In this document: piece after piece, positions 25,543-32,985 of the stretch
Layout of the letters: every line of letters begins with the position of its first letter
Position numbering within the stretch: position 1 is the stretch's first letter
From: an uncultured Verrucomicrobia subdivision 3 bacterium
Lineage (GTDB): Bacteria > Verrucomicrobiota > Verrucomicrobiia > Limisphaerales > UBA11358
Direction of reading: 5' to 3'
Assembly (NCBI GenBank): GCA_903827955.1
Contig: CAIKKJ010000200.1
Span: forward strand, 1-54,880
DNA length: 54,880 nt
Made by a program: the position numbers and the translations under genes
Notes under the pieces: model-generated
Seen by the model: the letters and a program-made list of their open reading frames with translations, nothing else
Databases searched by the model: none
What the model was told of the DNA's origin: nothing

Positions 25543-26919
25543 TCACATCCCCCGCAACTTCCGCTGCGTCACCGCCCGCGATTTCGTAGCGACCAGATAG
25601 CGCAGCGCGTCCGCCGCGTCATCGCCGCCGATGCCATCCTCGTCGGCATCTACCTTCAAAACATCTTCCGGACGATTCGGATCGTGTTGCAACATCGGCA
25701 GCGTTTCCACCAGCCGCTTGCAGCGTTGATGGATGAATAGTTTTGGTGGGATGCCGGCATCGGGATCTCCCAGCCCTTGCAAAATTTCCGCCCACCCGTT
25801 GACGCGATCCATGTTGGCCGACCGCAAGGTCATGCCGTGCTTCGCATATTGCGCCGCAATCGTTGTCCCGTCCGATTGTCGGCTGAAAACATCCGCGCCA
25901 GCCACCAGCCGTTTCAATTCGCCAACCTTGTGCCGTGCGAGCATCGCCTTGAATGCTGCCGCGTGCCGTTGAGGTAGCCAAAGCCGCTCCGCGTGTTCAT
26001 CCACGATAAAAATATTTCCGTCCCCATCCGTGCAGCCGAGCAGCACGACAGTGTAATGCGCGAAGCCGTAATCCAGCGCCGCGAACCATTCGCGCGCCCG
26101 TGAATCGTCGAAGTCAGACACCACATGCACATCACGCCGGAACGTCGTGAAGAACTGACCGGCGGCAATGTCCCAATCGCCGTCCAGCCAGGCGCGTTTC
26201 TGCCAGCCCGTCAGCCCTTCCAAAATTCGGCGATACTCCGGGTTGTTGAACGTATTGTCACCCACCCGAGCGGGGACGAAGATCGTATCGGACTGACGTT
26301 TCTCCAACATCGGCGCGACGAACTTTGTCCGATACCACGCATGACCGACGCCGCCGGGATTCGTGGTGCTGTAAATGCGCGGACGCCAATTCGGTTTGCT
26401 CGTGCGGCAGCACGTCGAAATATCCTGATACTTCCGGCTCGTCAGCGTCGTCGCTTCCTCGACGCCAATCACGTCGTATTCCAAACCAAGATACGCATCA
26501 ATGTCTTTCTCGGATTGAAAATGCCCGGCGATTATGCGGGAACCATTCGCGAACGCCAGCACGCCGCGATAGGCCGAGAACTCATGCTTGAGCTTGCCGA
26601 ACAGCCGACGGCGCAAATCTTCAAACTGCTCGATGTTCGCCTTGCCCACCTTGCGCAGCAGCAGGCATTTCAAACCGGCGACGCGCTGGCAATCATCCGC
26701 GCCCATCTGTGAGAGCAGCCAATGCGATTTGCCTCCACCACGAGCGCCGCCGTAGCCGATAGCCGTCGGCCCGTCGGCTTGGTCGCACAACCGCGCCGCC
26801 GCCGAGGCCGCGAGCTGGCGCGGTTGCAGCACCACGCCGGCACGGAGAAAGTTTTTCACCTGGTCGCGCGGGCAACCGGCAGCCAAACCCTCCCCCAGCA
26901 TTTTTTCGATGCCAGTCAT
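25543..26919 (-). CDS. terminase large subunit (packaging ATPase and nuclease)
   Basis: The 458-residue protein has a Walker A motif GGARGGGKS (57-65) and an acidic Walker B region VIGVEEAT (150-157). A C-terminal RNase H-like nuclease domain contains ALDYGF (about D283) and a late acidic motif GGDDAADALRY (about 434-444). These are the hallmarks of TerL, which cuts concatemers and pumps DNA into the head. It overlaps the small-subunit gene by an ATGA. The active-site residues look intact. Confidence 0.92.
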   Translation of the reverse strand: MTGIEKMLGEGLAAGCPRDQVKNFLRAGVVLQPRQLAASAAARLCDQADGPTAIGYGGARGGGKSHWLLSQMGADDCQRVAGLKCLLLRKVGKANIEQFEDLRRRLFGKLKHEFSAYRGVLAFANGSRIIAGHFQSEKDIDAYLGLEYDVIGVEEATTLTSRKYQDISTCCRTSKPNWRPRIYSTTNPGGVGHAWYRTKFVAPMLEKRQSDTIFVPARVGDNTFNNPEYRRILEGLTGWQKRAWLDGDWDIAAGQFFTTFRRDVHVVSDFDDSRAREWFAALDYGFAHYTVVLLGCTDGDGNIFIVDEHAERLWLPQRHAAAFKAMLARHKVGELKRLVAGADVFSRQSDGTTIAAQYAKHGMTLRSANMDRVNGWAEILQGLGDPDAGIPPKLFIHQRCKRLVETLPMLQHDPNRPEDVLKVDADEDGIGGDDAADALRYLVATKSRAVTQRKLRGM

Positions 26920-27512
26920 TTCTTTAATACCTCCACATCAATGACCGGTGCCGGTGCTGCCGCCGCCGGAGGCGGTAAATTGCGTCCAGCCTCCGGCTGG
27001 CCGTAAACTTTCTCCAGCGCGACTTCGATCTGGATCATGAATGCGGCATCCTCATCCGCCGGCTTGTCCGTCGGTTCGAGCGCAAGCCCGGACGACACGC
27101 GACCGAGCTTGCTCGCCAGGTCGAGCAGCCGGGCGATGCCTTCCAACGTGCCGCAGCGATGCTCCGATTTTTTCCAACGCGCGATCGCTTCGCGTGCCAG
27201 CGCGATCAATTCACCGCGCGTCTGCCACTCATCTTCGCGATGTTGTTCCTGCCGCTTCGCCCAATCTGTGCCGCTCTGGACCGCCAGCGCTTCCGCCGTC
27301 TTACGTTCGATGTCGGCCAAGTGCGCCGTGTGCGCCTGCACCCGTGCCGGCCAGTCGAATTTTTTCGACCACCGTTCCACCTGTGTCCGATGTTTGCCGA
27401 GTTTGTCGCCTACGGCCACCAACGACCGTTCCGGCCCAAGTTCAAGATAGGTTTTGAAAGCCGCGAAAGCCTTGTGGCTCTCGCGGGGTTGTTGTTCAAA
27501 TGTCATCGGCAT
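26916..27512 (-). CDS. probable terminase small subunit
   Basis: The 198-residue protein has an N-terminal helix-turn-helix-like segment (VAVGDKLGKHRTQVERWSKKFDW, about 36-58), then a long helical region and a Pro/Ala tail. This matches the plan of small terminases, which recognise the packaging site and recruit TerL. It lies directly upstream of TerL with a 4-bp overlap. The large hairpin at 27542-27593 is just upstream of its start. Confidence 0.75.
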   Translation of the reverse strand: MPMTFEQQPRESHKAFAAFKTYLELGPERSLVAVGDKLGKHRTQVERWSKKFDWPARVQAHTAHLADIERKTAEALAVQSGTDWAKRQEQHREDEWQTRGELIALAREAIARWKKSEHRCGTLEGIARLLDLASKLGRVSSGLALEPTDKPADEDAAFMIQIEVALEKVYGQPEAGRNLPPPAAAAPAPVIDVEVLKK

Positions 27513-27541
27513 AAATTTTTCGTTTCAAGTGTCAGCTTAAC

Positions 27542-27593
27542 GGCAGGGGGGAAGGGCAGCCCGACCCCGTAGGGCTGTCCCTTCCTCTCTGCC
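27542..27593. promoter_or_regulatory. long GC-rich hairpin between replication and packaging genes
   Basis: ggcagggggg-aagggcagccc pairs with gggctgtcccttcctctctgcc across a short loop, giving a stem of about 20 bp with few mismatches. It lies between the stop of the RecA-like ATPase (27621) and the start of the small terminase (27512). No T run follows on the minus strand, so it may be a processing or attenuation element, or a packaging-related site, not a simple terminator. Confidence 0.6.
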
Positions 27594-27620
27594 TGTCTGG
27601 TGGTTTAGGTTCATTACTAT

Positions 27621-28673
27621 TTAAGGGATGTGAACCTTTGAACCTTCCACCCAATACAATCCGGTCGAAAACTTGATCAAACCATTGTGCTGCAATCGGT
27701 TTAATGTTCGCTGGCAGGTGCTTCGGCTCATCTTGAGCTCGGTTTTGGCCTCGGTCACAATTTTGGTGAAAGTTTTGCCCTCGGTGGTCATCACGGCGTC
27801 CATAAATTCCTTGTCGGAACACACCTTGTTTTTGGACTGTGGCCGACGGAGCGCTTCGGGATTCAAGTCGCTGGCGACACGCATCAGCGGGTGATTCCAT
27901 TGCACCACAAATTCCGGCAGTTGCGGCAGGTTGCGCAGGATGCTGGTGACCGTGAAACAGTCCGGTTCTTCGTGCGGCGTCAGCACGATGATGGAGTCCG
28001 GGTCGCGCACCCAGGCACCGGCGCCACTCATCCGGTCCATCGCATTTTTCGCCGTGCTGTCGCCCTTGGCAAAATGGTGAGCCACCACCACCGCCGCGCC
28101 GGAGGCTTGGGCCAGCGCTTCAAACTGGTTCATCAAATCCGCAATCTCGCCGTTGGCGTTCTCGTCACGGTTGCCGAGAACTTTATAGGCTGGGTCGAGA
28201 ATGATCAGGCCGTAGTGATGTTTCGCCAGCCGCTCTTCGAGCTGCGGCCGGAGCAGCGTGATGTCGGCATTTTTGCCGCGTAGATTCCAGAAGTGCAGCG
28301 GCATTTCCTTGCCCTGACATTCCGGCCGGCAGGCGCGCAGCGACCGCATCCGGTTTTTGATGGACCATGTCGGCAATTCAAAATTGATGTAAATCACCGG
28401 CAGCTTGGTGCAGGGCCGACCCCACCACGGCTGGCCGGTGGCGACCGACAATGCCAGGTCGAGCAGGCTCCAAGACTTATTGGATTTCGACGTGCCGCCC
28501 AAAATCATTTTGCAACCTTGGTGCAAGACGCCCTCGATGATGACGGGCGGCGTGGGGAAATCCATTTCCTCGAGCTGGTCGAGGGTGATGATGTCCGGCA
28601 GCGGTGAAGGCACCGCGCCGAGGTCAACCGCTGGGTCAACCTGTTCGGTCAGGGGGAATTGTTTGATCTCCAT
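27621..28673 (-). CDS. RepA-like P-loop ATPase of the replication module
   Basis: The protein of about 350 residues starts MEIKQFPLTEQ at 28673, 1 bp after the primase-like gene ends. It shows a RecA/RepA fold: Walker A-like GGTSKSNKSWSLLDLA, INFELPTWS, a Walker B LIILDPAYKV and a conserved VVVAHHFAKGD. The C-terminus has a helix-turn-helix-like segment (TKIVTEAKTELKMSRSTCQR). Such AAA_25-type ATPases act as replicative helicase-like or initiator-linked proteins in plasmids and phage satellites. Confidence 0.75.
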   Translation of the reverse strand: MEIKQFPLTEQVDPAVDLGAVPSPLPDIITLDQLEEMDFPTPPVIIEGVLHQGCKMILGGTSKSNKSWSLLDLALSVATGQPWWGRPCTKLPVIYINFELPTWSIKNRMRSLRACRPECQGKEMPLHFWNLRGKNADITLLRPQLEERLAKHHYGLIILDPAYKVLGNRDENANGEIADLMNQFEALAQASGAAVVVAHHFAKGDSTAKNAMDRMSGAGAWVRDPDSIIVLTPHEEPDCFTVTSILRNLPQLPEFVVQWNHPLMRVASDLNPEALRRPQSKNKVCSDKEFMDAVMTTEGKTFTKIVTEAKTELKMSRSTCQRTLNRLQHNGLIKFSTGLYWVEGSKVHIP

Positions 28674-28674
28674 G

Positions 28675-29664
28675 TTAATCCTTGAGCCAGACGATGCGCT
28701 GCAGTTTTCCATCCCGATACGCACCGGGCACGCGCACGGGCTGGGAATAGGTGAAAAGTTTTGGGTCGCAACCGAACACCGTCAGCACGGCTTTCAGCCG
28801 CGCCTCGATGCGTTTGTCGCGCGGCGCATCGCACCAGCCGTGCAACGATTTCCCGGCGGTATCAATGATGGCGTGCAAATTGAAATGCAGTCGCCGATTC
28901 AGATACGCGAACACCGCACCCATATCGTCCTTCGCGAGCGTGTCGCTCTCGACGACGAGAAACCGCGTGCCGTCGCAGTTCGCGTTGCTGCGCTGAAAAC
29001 TTCCCGGCTTGAACGCCGAGCCGCAGGTGAAATTCCCCATGACCGGGCCGATCTGATACCAATCGGCCACGGGCCGGAAATGCGTCCGATGCTCCGGCCT
29101 GCCCGAACTATAAATGTCGCCGACCCAGACATGACTGTGCGCCGGCCAGAGCTTGAGCCAGGTGCGGAACTGGTCGTCGGCGTCGCGCTGGTGAACTTGC
29201 AGCGGCGAGTCCGCGATGATTTGCGCGAACGGCCATTGAAATTTTTCGAACAACTCCGGCTTGAACCGCTCCGCCACGGCCACCAGCGTTTCCAAAATCA
29301 GTTGCTCGCCCGCCTCGCGGCCTTCCGCTTTGGCGCGGGCCTGGACAACTTCTCGCGGCAGCACGTTGCCGCTCGCTTGCAACACATCGCCACTCCGCAG
29401 AGTTTTTCCGCCGGGCAAAATAATTTGCCACGGACTGCCCCCGATTTGTTTTCGCAAATTCAAATTTGCCGAGGTGACCGCCGCCGCGCACGACGAATGG
29501 AAACAATAAATCGTCGGCGCACCATCCACCGAGACACGGCAATCTTTTTTGCCGGTCTTGTGCGTGTGCAGCGATTCACCCGGACAGCGGCAGAAGCCGC
29601 TGACTTCGCTTTGCCAATCCACCGCGCCGACGATGCTGGCCGCAATTTGACGCGGATCAATCAT
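28675..29664 (-). CDS. primase-like protein with zinc-binding N-terminus
   Basis: The 329-residue protein has a Cys/His-rich N-terminal segment (CRCPGESLHTH, then C-FHSSC, about 24-58), like the zinc domains of phage primases. The C-terminal part contains FLVVESD (about 240) and LHFNLHAIIDTAGKSLHGWC (about 262-282), a pattern close to archaeo-eukaryotic-type primases of plasmids and satellites. It should prime element replication together with the adjacent ATPase. Catalytic assignment is by pattern only. Confidence 0.7.
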   Translation of the reverse strand: MIDPRQIAASIVGAVDWQSEVSGFCRCPGESLHTHKTGKKDCRVSVDGAPTIYCFHSSCAAAVTSANLNLRKQIGGSPWQIILPGGKTLRSGDVLQASGNVLPREVVQARAKAEGREAGEQLILETLVAVAERFKPELFEKFQWPFAQIIADSPLQVHQRDADDQFRTWLKLWPAHSHVWVGDIYSSGRPEHRTHFRPVADWYQIGPVMGNFTCGSAFKPGSFQRSNANCDGTRFLVVESDTLAKDDMGAVFAYLNRRLHFNLHAIIDTAGKSLHGWCDAPRDKRIEARLKAVLTVFGCDPKLFTYSQPVRVPGAYRDGKLQRIVWLKD

Positions 29665-30049
29665 GGTAGCCGCCTACCAGTTGCGGCGTGACTTTCAAAT
29701 GCCACTCGTCGTGGCAGGGTTTGCAGAGAAAATCTTTCGGCCAGCGATTGGCCTCATCCTTGCCGAACATCGCTTGCGGTGCCCAATGATGTTCTTCCGC
29801 GCCGCGAGCGCCGCACTTGGCGCAGCGCGGTTGATCCATGCGTTCCACCACGCGGACGAGCGACAAGTCCACGCCTTGCGCTAACAACAATTCCTTCGGA
29901 ATCCAGATGCCGCCGTTTTTGCTTGGTGTCCACCAACGGCACTCCAGACACCACCAGCCAAAATGCTCGGCGGCGCTGGCACTCAAACGGCAGGAAATTT
30001 CCTGCCGGGTGTCACGCGCACAACGCGGGCAATGGCGGTTTCGTATCAT
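29657..30049 (-). CDS. HNH-like zinc protein
   Basis: Starting MIRNRHCPRC at 30049, the 130-residue protein has three Cys pairs (CPRC, CLEC, CAKC) and then EEHHWAPQAMFG and FLCKPCHDEWH. The spacing C-x2-C, HH, C-x2-C-H-x3-H resembles HNH endonucleases such as those found near phage replication and packaging genes. Many such proteins nick DNA at packaging or recombination. It overlaps the primase-like gene by 8 bp. Confidence 0.65.
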   Translation of the reverse strand: MIRNRHCPRCARDTRQEISCRLSASAAEHFGWWCLECRWWTPSKNGGIWIPKELLLAQGVDLSLVRVVERMDQPRCAKCGARGAEEHHWAPQAMFGKDEANRWPKDFLCKPCHDEWHLKVTPQLVGGYHD

Positions 30050-30070
30050 GGTGGCCGGTGCGGCTCGCAC

Positions 30071-30319
30071 TCAGAATTTCAATTCCGGTTCACAGTGGTT
30101 TTTCGCGGCCTGAATGAAATCCGCAGGCCGTTTCAAAATTGCCGTCGCGACGTGCGGCGGCAGGTAGAACAGATTTTTCGCGCCGTATTTGTGCGCGATG
30201 AATTGCAAAACCATTTCTTCCGTGCGCGCATCGCCGCCGAGCAGCCGGTGCAGACATTCCACTGTCTGCACCGACAGCCGGCCCGTCGCGGGATTGGTGA
30301 GTGTGGCGTCGGCACTCAT
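30071..30319 (-). CDS. small hypothetical protein in the replication module
   Basis: The 82-residue protein is probably helical, with GRLSVQTVECLHRLLGGDA and a region rich in Leu/Ala. No family is recognised. It shares an ATGA overlap with the upstream exonuclease gene, so it is translated with it. Its setting suggests a recombination or replication accessory. Confidence 0.55.
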   Translation of the reverse strand: MSADATLTNPATGRLSVQTVECLHRLLGGDARTEEMVLQFIAHKYGAKNLFYLPPHVATAILKRPADFIQAAKNHCEPELKF

Positions 30320-31137
30320 GCGGTCAGGACCATTTCTCCAGGTTGGCCCGTGCGGCTCGCACCGGCAGCGGGGTCATAATTTTTTTCGATGCACCATAGC
30401 CGGTGTGCCGCCATGAATGCCTGCCAGCCGAGTTGGATTTCATCCTCGCTCCAGAGGTGTTCAATCGGCAGGGCCGGCTCCGTCGAATTGACGATCAGGT
30501 TCATGCACCGCACCGGTTCACCCAGCGCCACGCGATACGCCGCGAGCTGATAGCACCAACTCTTGTAAGGCGACGGCTTCGCGCCGGGTTTGATTTTCAT
30601 CGTCTTCAAATCCACGAGCGTCAGCCCGTGAACCGGATGCTCGATGAGCAAGTCCGCCGTGCCCGCGTAGCAACCCTCCGGGTGAATCAAAACCTTTTCG
30701 GTCCAGCGCAACGCGAGCGCGTTGCCCTGATACCAACAGCGATAATGTTTCAACCAGTCAGCCGCTGGATGCGCCGCATCCACTTCCAGCGTTTGCGCCA
30801 CGCGCTCCGCGCCGTGGTGAAACGCCGTGCCGAAATCCGCCGCGCCGTCGCGGGTTGTTTGCGAATCCTCGACGACGCGCTTGGCGAAAGCATCTTCGGT
30901 TTCCCCGGCGATGCGTGGCAGCGTGAGCGCCGCCATCACCGCCTGTGTTTGCAACCAAGCCGTCAGTTCCGGCTTGGCGATGACGCCCAGGATATTCGTG
31001 ACGCTCGGCAGCAGGCCGAGCTTGCGGGCATCCCGGAGCGTGGTCGGGCGCGGTGCGCCCTTGAGGGAGGGGACGGAGTGCATCGGCACTCCATCCCGAC
31101 CATACCAATGTGCTGAATCTGGCGAAAAAAGGTTCAT
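30316..31137 (-). CDS. PD-(D/E)XK exonuclease of the phage recombination type
   Basis: The 273-residue protein has the core nuclease pattern: GTADLLIE (about 174-181) and LVDLKTMK (about 188-195) supply the Asp and the D-x-K pair. The upstream helices (about 105-150) and the downstream YKSWCYQLAAYRVAL fit RecB/YqaJ-like exonucleases used for DNA end processing in phage recombination. It sits beside the ssDNA-binding-type gene, as in classic phage exonuclease-annealase modules. Confidence 0.75.
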   Translation of the reverse strand: MNLFSPDSAHWYGRDGVPMHSVPSLKGAPRPTTLRDARKLGLLPSVTNILGVIAKPELTAWLQTQAVMAALTLPRIAGETEDAFAKRVVEDSQTTRDGAADFGTAFHHGAERVAQTLEVDAAHPAADWLKHYRCWYQGNALALRWTEKVLIHPEGCYAGTADLLIEHPVHGLTLVDLKTMKIKPGAKPSPYKSWCYQLAAYRVALGEPVRCMNLIVNSTEPALPIEHLWSEDEIQLGWQAFMAAHRLWCIEKNYDPAAGASRTGQPGEMVLTA

Positions 31138-31167
31138 GGGATGATGTCCATGTTGGTTTCGTCAGCA

Positions 31168-31767
31168 TCAGAACCCCACTTCCGGGTCATATTCGGCTGC
31201 GGGTGCAGCCGCCGGTGCGGGTGTTGGGGTAGCACTTTTGGACGGTGCAGGCGCGGCGGCCTGCGGTGCATGTGCGGCGGGAGCGCCGGATTTCTTCGCC
31301 TTCCAATCGGCGTAACGCTGACGCGCCGCCTCTGGATCGTAAGTGCCGCTGGGCGTCACCTTGCGCGTCGGCTTCGAAATCGCATCAATGCTGGCGTAGG
31401 TTTTGCCGCTCAGATTTTTCTGATGCGAGATAACCAGCGTGCAGGACGCGCCGATGAGTTTGTCGAGTCCGATGGTTTCACCCGGCAGCACTGGACGGCC
31501 ACGCCACTTGCCGATGAAAGCCGACAGGTTCGACTTCGGATGCAACGATGCCGTGAAACTTTTCGACACCGTGCAGGGTTTGCCGTCGCTCGTTTTCGCT
31601 TCCGATTCGAAGGTGATTTTCACCTTCGGTTTCAGACTGCGAACGCCTTGAAACTCTGTCTCGACGAGACCGAGATCCAAAACTCCGACGCAGACGGACG
31701 GATGGATGCCTTCGGGATGCGGCTCAAAGTTGCCGCCTTCATTACATTGCAGGACCATGTTGTTCAT
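31168..31767 (-). CDS. probable ssDNA-binding or annealing-type protein
   Basis: The ATG at 31767 gives 199 residues. The N-terminal about 130 residues are a beta-rich domain (VCVGVLDLGLVETEFQG, then KVKITFESEA, LVISHQKNLSGKTYASIDAI) of the phage single-strand-binding kind. The C-terminal 50 residues are Ala/Pro-rich and end in acidic EYDPEVGF, like SSB tails. Frames extending to 31992 are antisense or upstream and rejected. It overlaps the resolvase-like gene by 4 bp. Confidence 0.65.
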   Translation of the reverse strand: MNNMVLQCNEGGNFEPHPEGIHPSVCVGVLDLGLVETEFQGVRSLKPKVKITFESEAKTSDGKPCTVSKSFTASLHPKSNLSAFIGKWRGRPVLPGETIGLDKLIGASCTLVISHQKNLSGKTYASIDAISKPTRKVTPSGTYDPEAARQRYADWKAKKSGAPAAHAPQAAAPAPSKSATPTPAPAAAPAAEYDPEVGF

Positions 31768-32129
31768 ACTTTTTGTTCTTTCGATTTTTCTGTTGGTTGT
31801 TGTTGATCCTCCGGCGGCAACACGCCGCGAAGGAAATTGAAGAAAGTTTCGGCGCGCATCGTGATCAGCCACGGGGCATGATTGCGGCGGTGGGCCACGA
31901 CCCACGGCTTGCCGCCGCAATCGCCTTCGGCCTGGACGCAGGCATCGGTGAGATTCAGATTTTGAACCCGCTTCACCTCGACGTGCAGCCACTCCAAGGC
32001 GTCGCTGACCACGTCGGGTGAATCCGGCGAGCCGGAGAATTGCTGCCCGCGCCGCGCGTCAAATCCATGCTCGCGCAGCAGCGCCGCAAATTCCCGTTCG
32101 CCCACCTTGCCTTTGCGCCGGGAGTTCAC
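31764..32129 (-). CDS. Holliday-junction resolvase-like PD-(D/E)XK nuclease
   Basis: The 121-residue protein (GTG start at 32129) reads KGKVGEREFAALLREHGFDARRG, SGSPDSPDVVSDALEWLHVEVKRVQ: a small nuclease of the Hjc or VRR type, with E near residue 12, D near 38 and an E-x-K pair (VEVKR). It probably resolves recombination or replication intermediates of the element. The start overlaps the 54-residue membrane gene by a GTGA. Confidence 0.65.
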   Translation of the reverse strand: MNSRRKGKVGEREFAALLREHGFDARRGQQFSGSPDSPDVVSDALEWLHVEVKRVQNLNLTDACVQAEGDCGGKPWVVAHRRNHAPWLITMRAETFFNFLRGVLPPEDQQQPTEKSKEQKV

Positions 32130-32290
32130 TTGGCGTCGTCTCCTTTATCTTTCTGGTTGAACTTCTTCGCCGCCTGCTCGGCCTTGTGCTCGATGTATTC
32201 CACGATGGCATTGCCGAGGATGAAGCCCATGAAGAGCAGCCAGCCGATCAGCATGAGGTTCAGTCCGGTTTCGATTAGTGTGTTTGTCAT
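32126..32290 (-). CDS. 54-residue single-span membrane protein
   Basis: The short frame begins MTNTLIETGLNLMLIGWLLF, spans one membrane segment (about 10-32) and ends in a Lys-rich cytoplasmic tail. It shares a GTGA overlap with the resolvase-like gene. Small membrane proteins like this often alter host membranes or exclude other phages, but nothing specific can be said here. Confidence 0.6.
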   Translation of the reverse strand: MTNTLIETGLNLMLIGWLLFMGFILGNAIVEYIEHKAEQAAKKFNQKDKGDDAK

Positions 32291-32338
32291 AACTGTTTTG
32301 TTTTGTGTTTTGTTGTTGATGTTGGTTGACCGAAAAAT

Positions 32339-32578
32339 TTAGGACCGGCTGACGCGGAAGCTTTGCGCCAGTTGTGCCTCTACCTCGCTCCATTTGAAAA
32401 CCACGCTGCGGCCGATTTTGTAGTGGCACAAAATTCCGCGAGCCATCCAGTTATCCACACAGCGAACGGTTTTGCCGAGGCGTCGGGCAACTTCCGGTTT
32501 CTTGATGAATGCCTCGACGGCGGGAGCCGGCAGGGATTGAACCGGCGGGTCTGTTTGCGTTGAATTTTCGTTTTTCAT
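32339..32578 (-). CDS. HTH_17/excisionase-type DNA-binding protein
   Basis: The 79-residue protein has a MerR/excisionase winged-helix pattern: AFIKKPEVARRLGKTVRCVDNWMARG (about 22-47) and HYKIGRSVVFKWSEVEAQL. Such proteins act as excisionases or regulators in integrated elements. The ATG at 32578 is preferred; an upstream frame to 32608 lacks a better start. It may work with the distant integrase. Confidence 0.7.
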   Translation of the reverse strand: MKNENSTQTDPPVQSLPAPAVEAFIKKPEVARRLGKTVRCVDNWMARGILCHYKIGRSVVFKWSEVEAQLAQSFRVSRS

Positions 32579-32641
32579 GATGTGTTTTCGTAAGTGTTCA
32601 GGAGTCAACTGGGGCGCGTGATGGACAGTGGCGCGGCCACT

Positions 32642-32836
32642 TCAGGCGGTGAAGAGTTCAAAGGTGGGTTTGCCGAGCAGGTCAGCGATCCGGCGTTTCA
32701 AATCCGCGTCGGCATCGGCCCGTCCGGTTTCGATGCGGGAGATTTCGATTTCCTTGAGGCCGACCAACTCCGCGAGTTGGAGTTGTGTCATGCCTTTCAG
32801 CACCCGCGCCGCCTTCAATCTGTTGTTCGCTGCCAT
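32642..32836 (-). CDS. XRE-family repressor of the element
   Basis: Starting MAANNRLKAARVLKGMTQ at 32836, the 64-residue protein is a compact HTH with LAELVGLKEIEISRIETGRAD as the turn and recognition helix. An upstream start at 32875 is possible. Two GTTAC-type sites lie directly upstream (32891-32929), so it is probably autoregulated. It could keep the replication module silent in the integrated state. Confidence 0.75.
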   Translation of the reverse strand: MAANNRLKAARVLKGMTQLQLAELVGLKEIEISRIETGRADADADLKRRIADLLGKPTFELFTA

Positions 32837-32890
32837 AATCGGTTTGTTTGTTTTAGTGGTGGCGGAGTTCGCCACTTCAAACCCATAGGC

Positions 32891-32929
32891 GTTACAAACC
32901 GCGTAACCGGGGTTACAAACCGTGTGACC
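32891..32929. promoter_or_regulatory. tandem operator-like sites upstream of the XRE gene
   Basis: Two 18-bp units, gttacaaaccgcgtaacc (32891-32908) and gttacaaaccgtgtgacc (32912-32929), repeat every 21 bp, two turns of the helix. Together they also form a GTAACC-GG-GGTTAC palindrome. Their position 15 to 55 bp upstream of the XRE start makes them strong operator candidates. Confidence 0.65.
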
Positions 32930-32931
32930 GC

Positions 32932-32964
32932 AAAAAAAAGACGCGAAGGGATTTCCTTCGCGTC
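32932..32964 (-). terminator. rho-independent terminator of the QueC-like operon
   Basis: A 10-bp GACGCGAAGG/CCTTCGCGTC stem with a 5-base loop is followed, on the minus strand, by eight T. It lies 22 bp after the stop of the QueC-like gene. On the plus strand only three T follow, so it acts mainly leftward. Confidence 0.85.
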
Positions 32965-32985
32965 TTTATTGAAGATATTGGAGTT

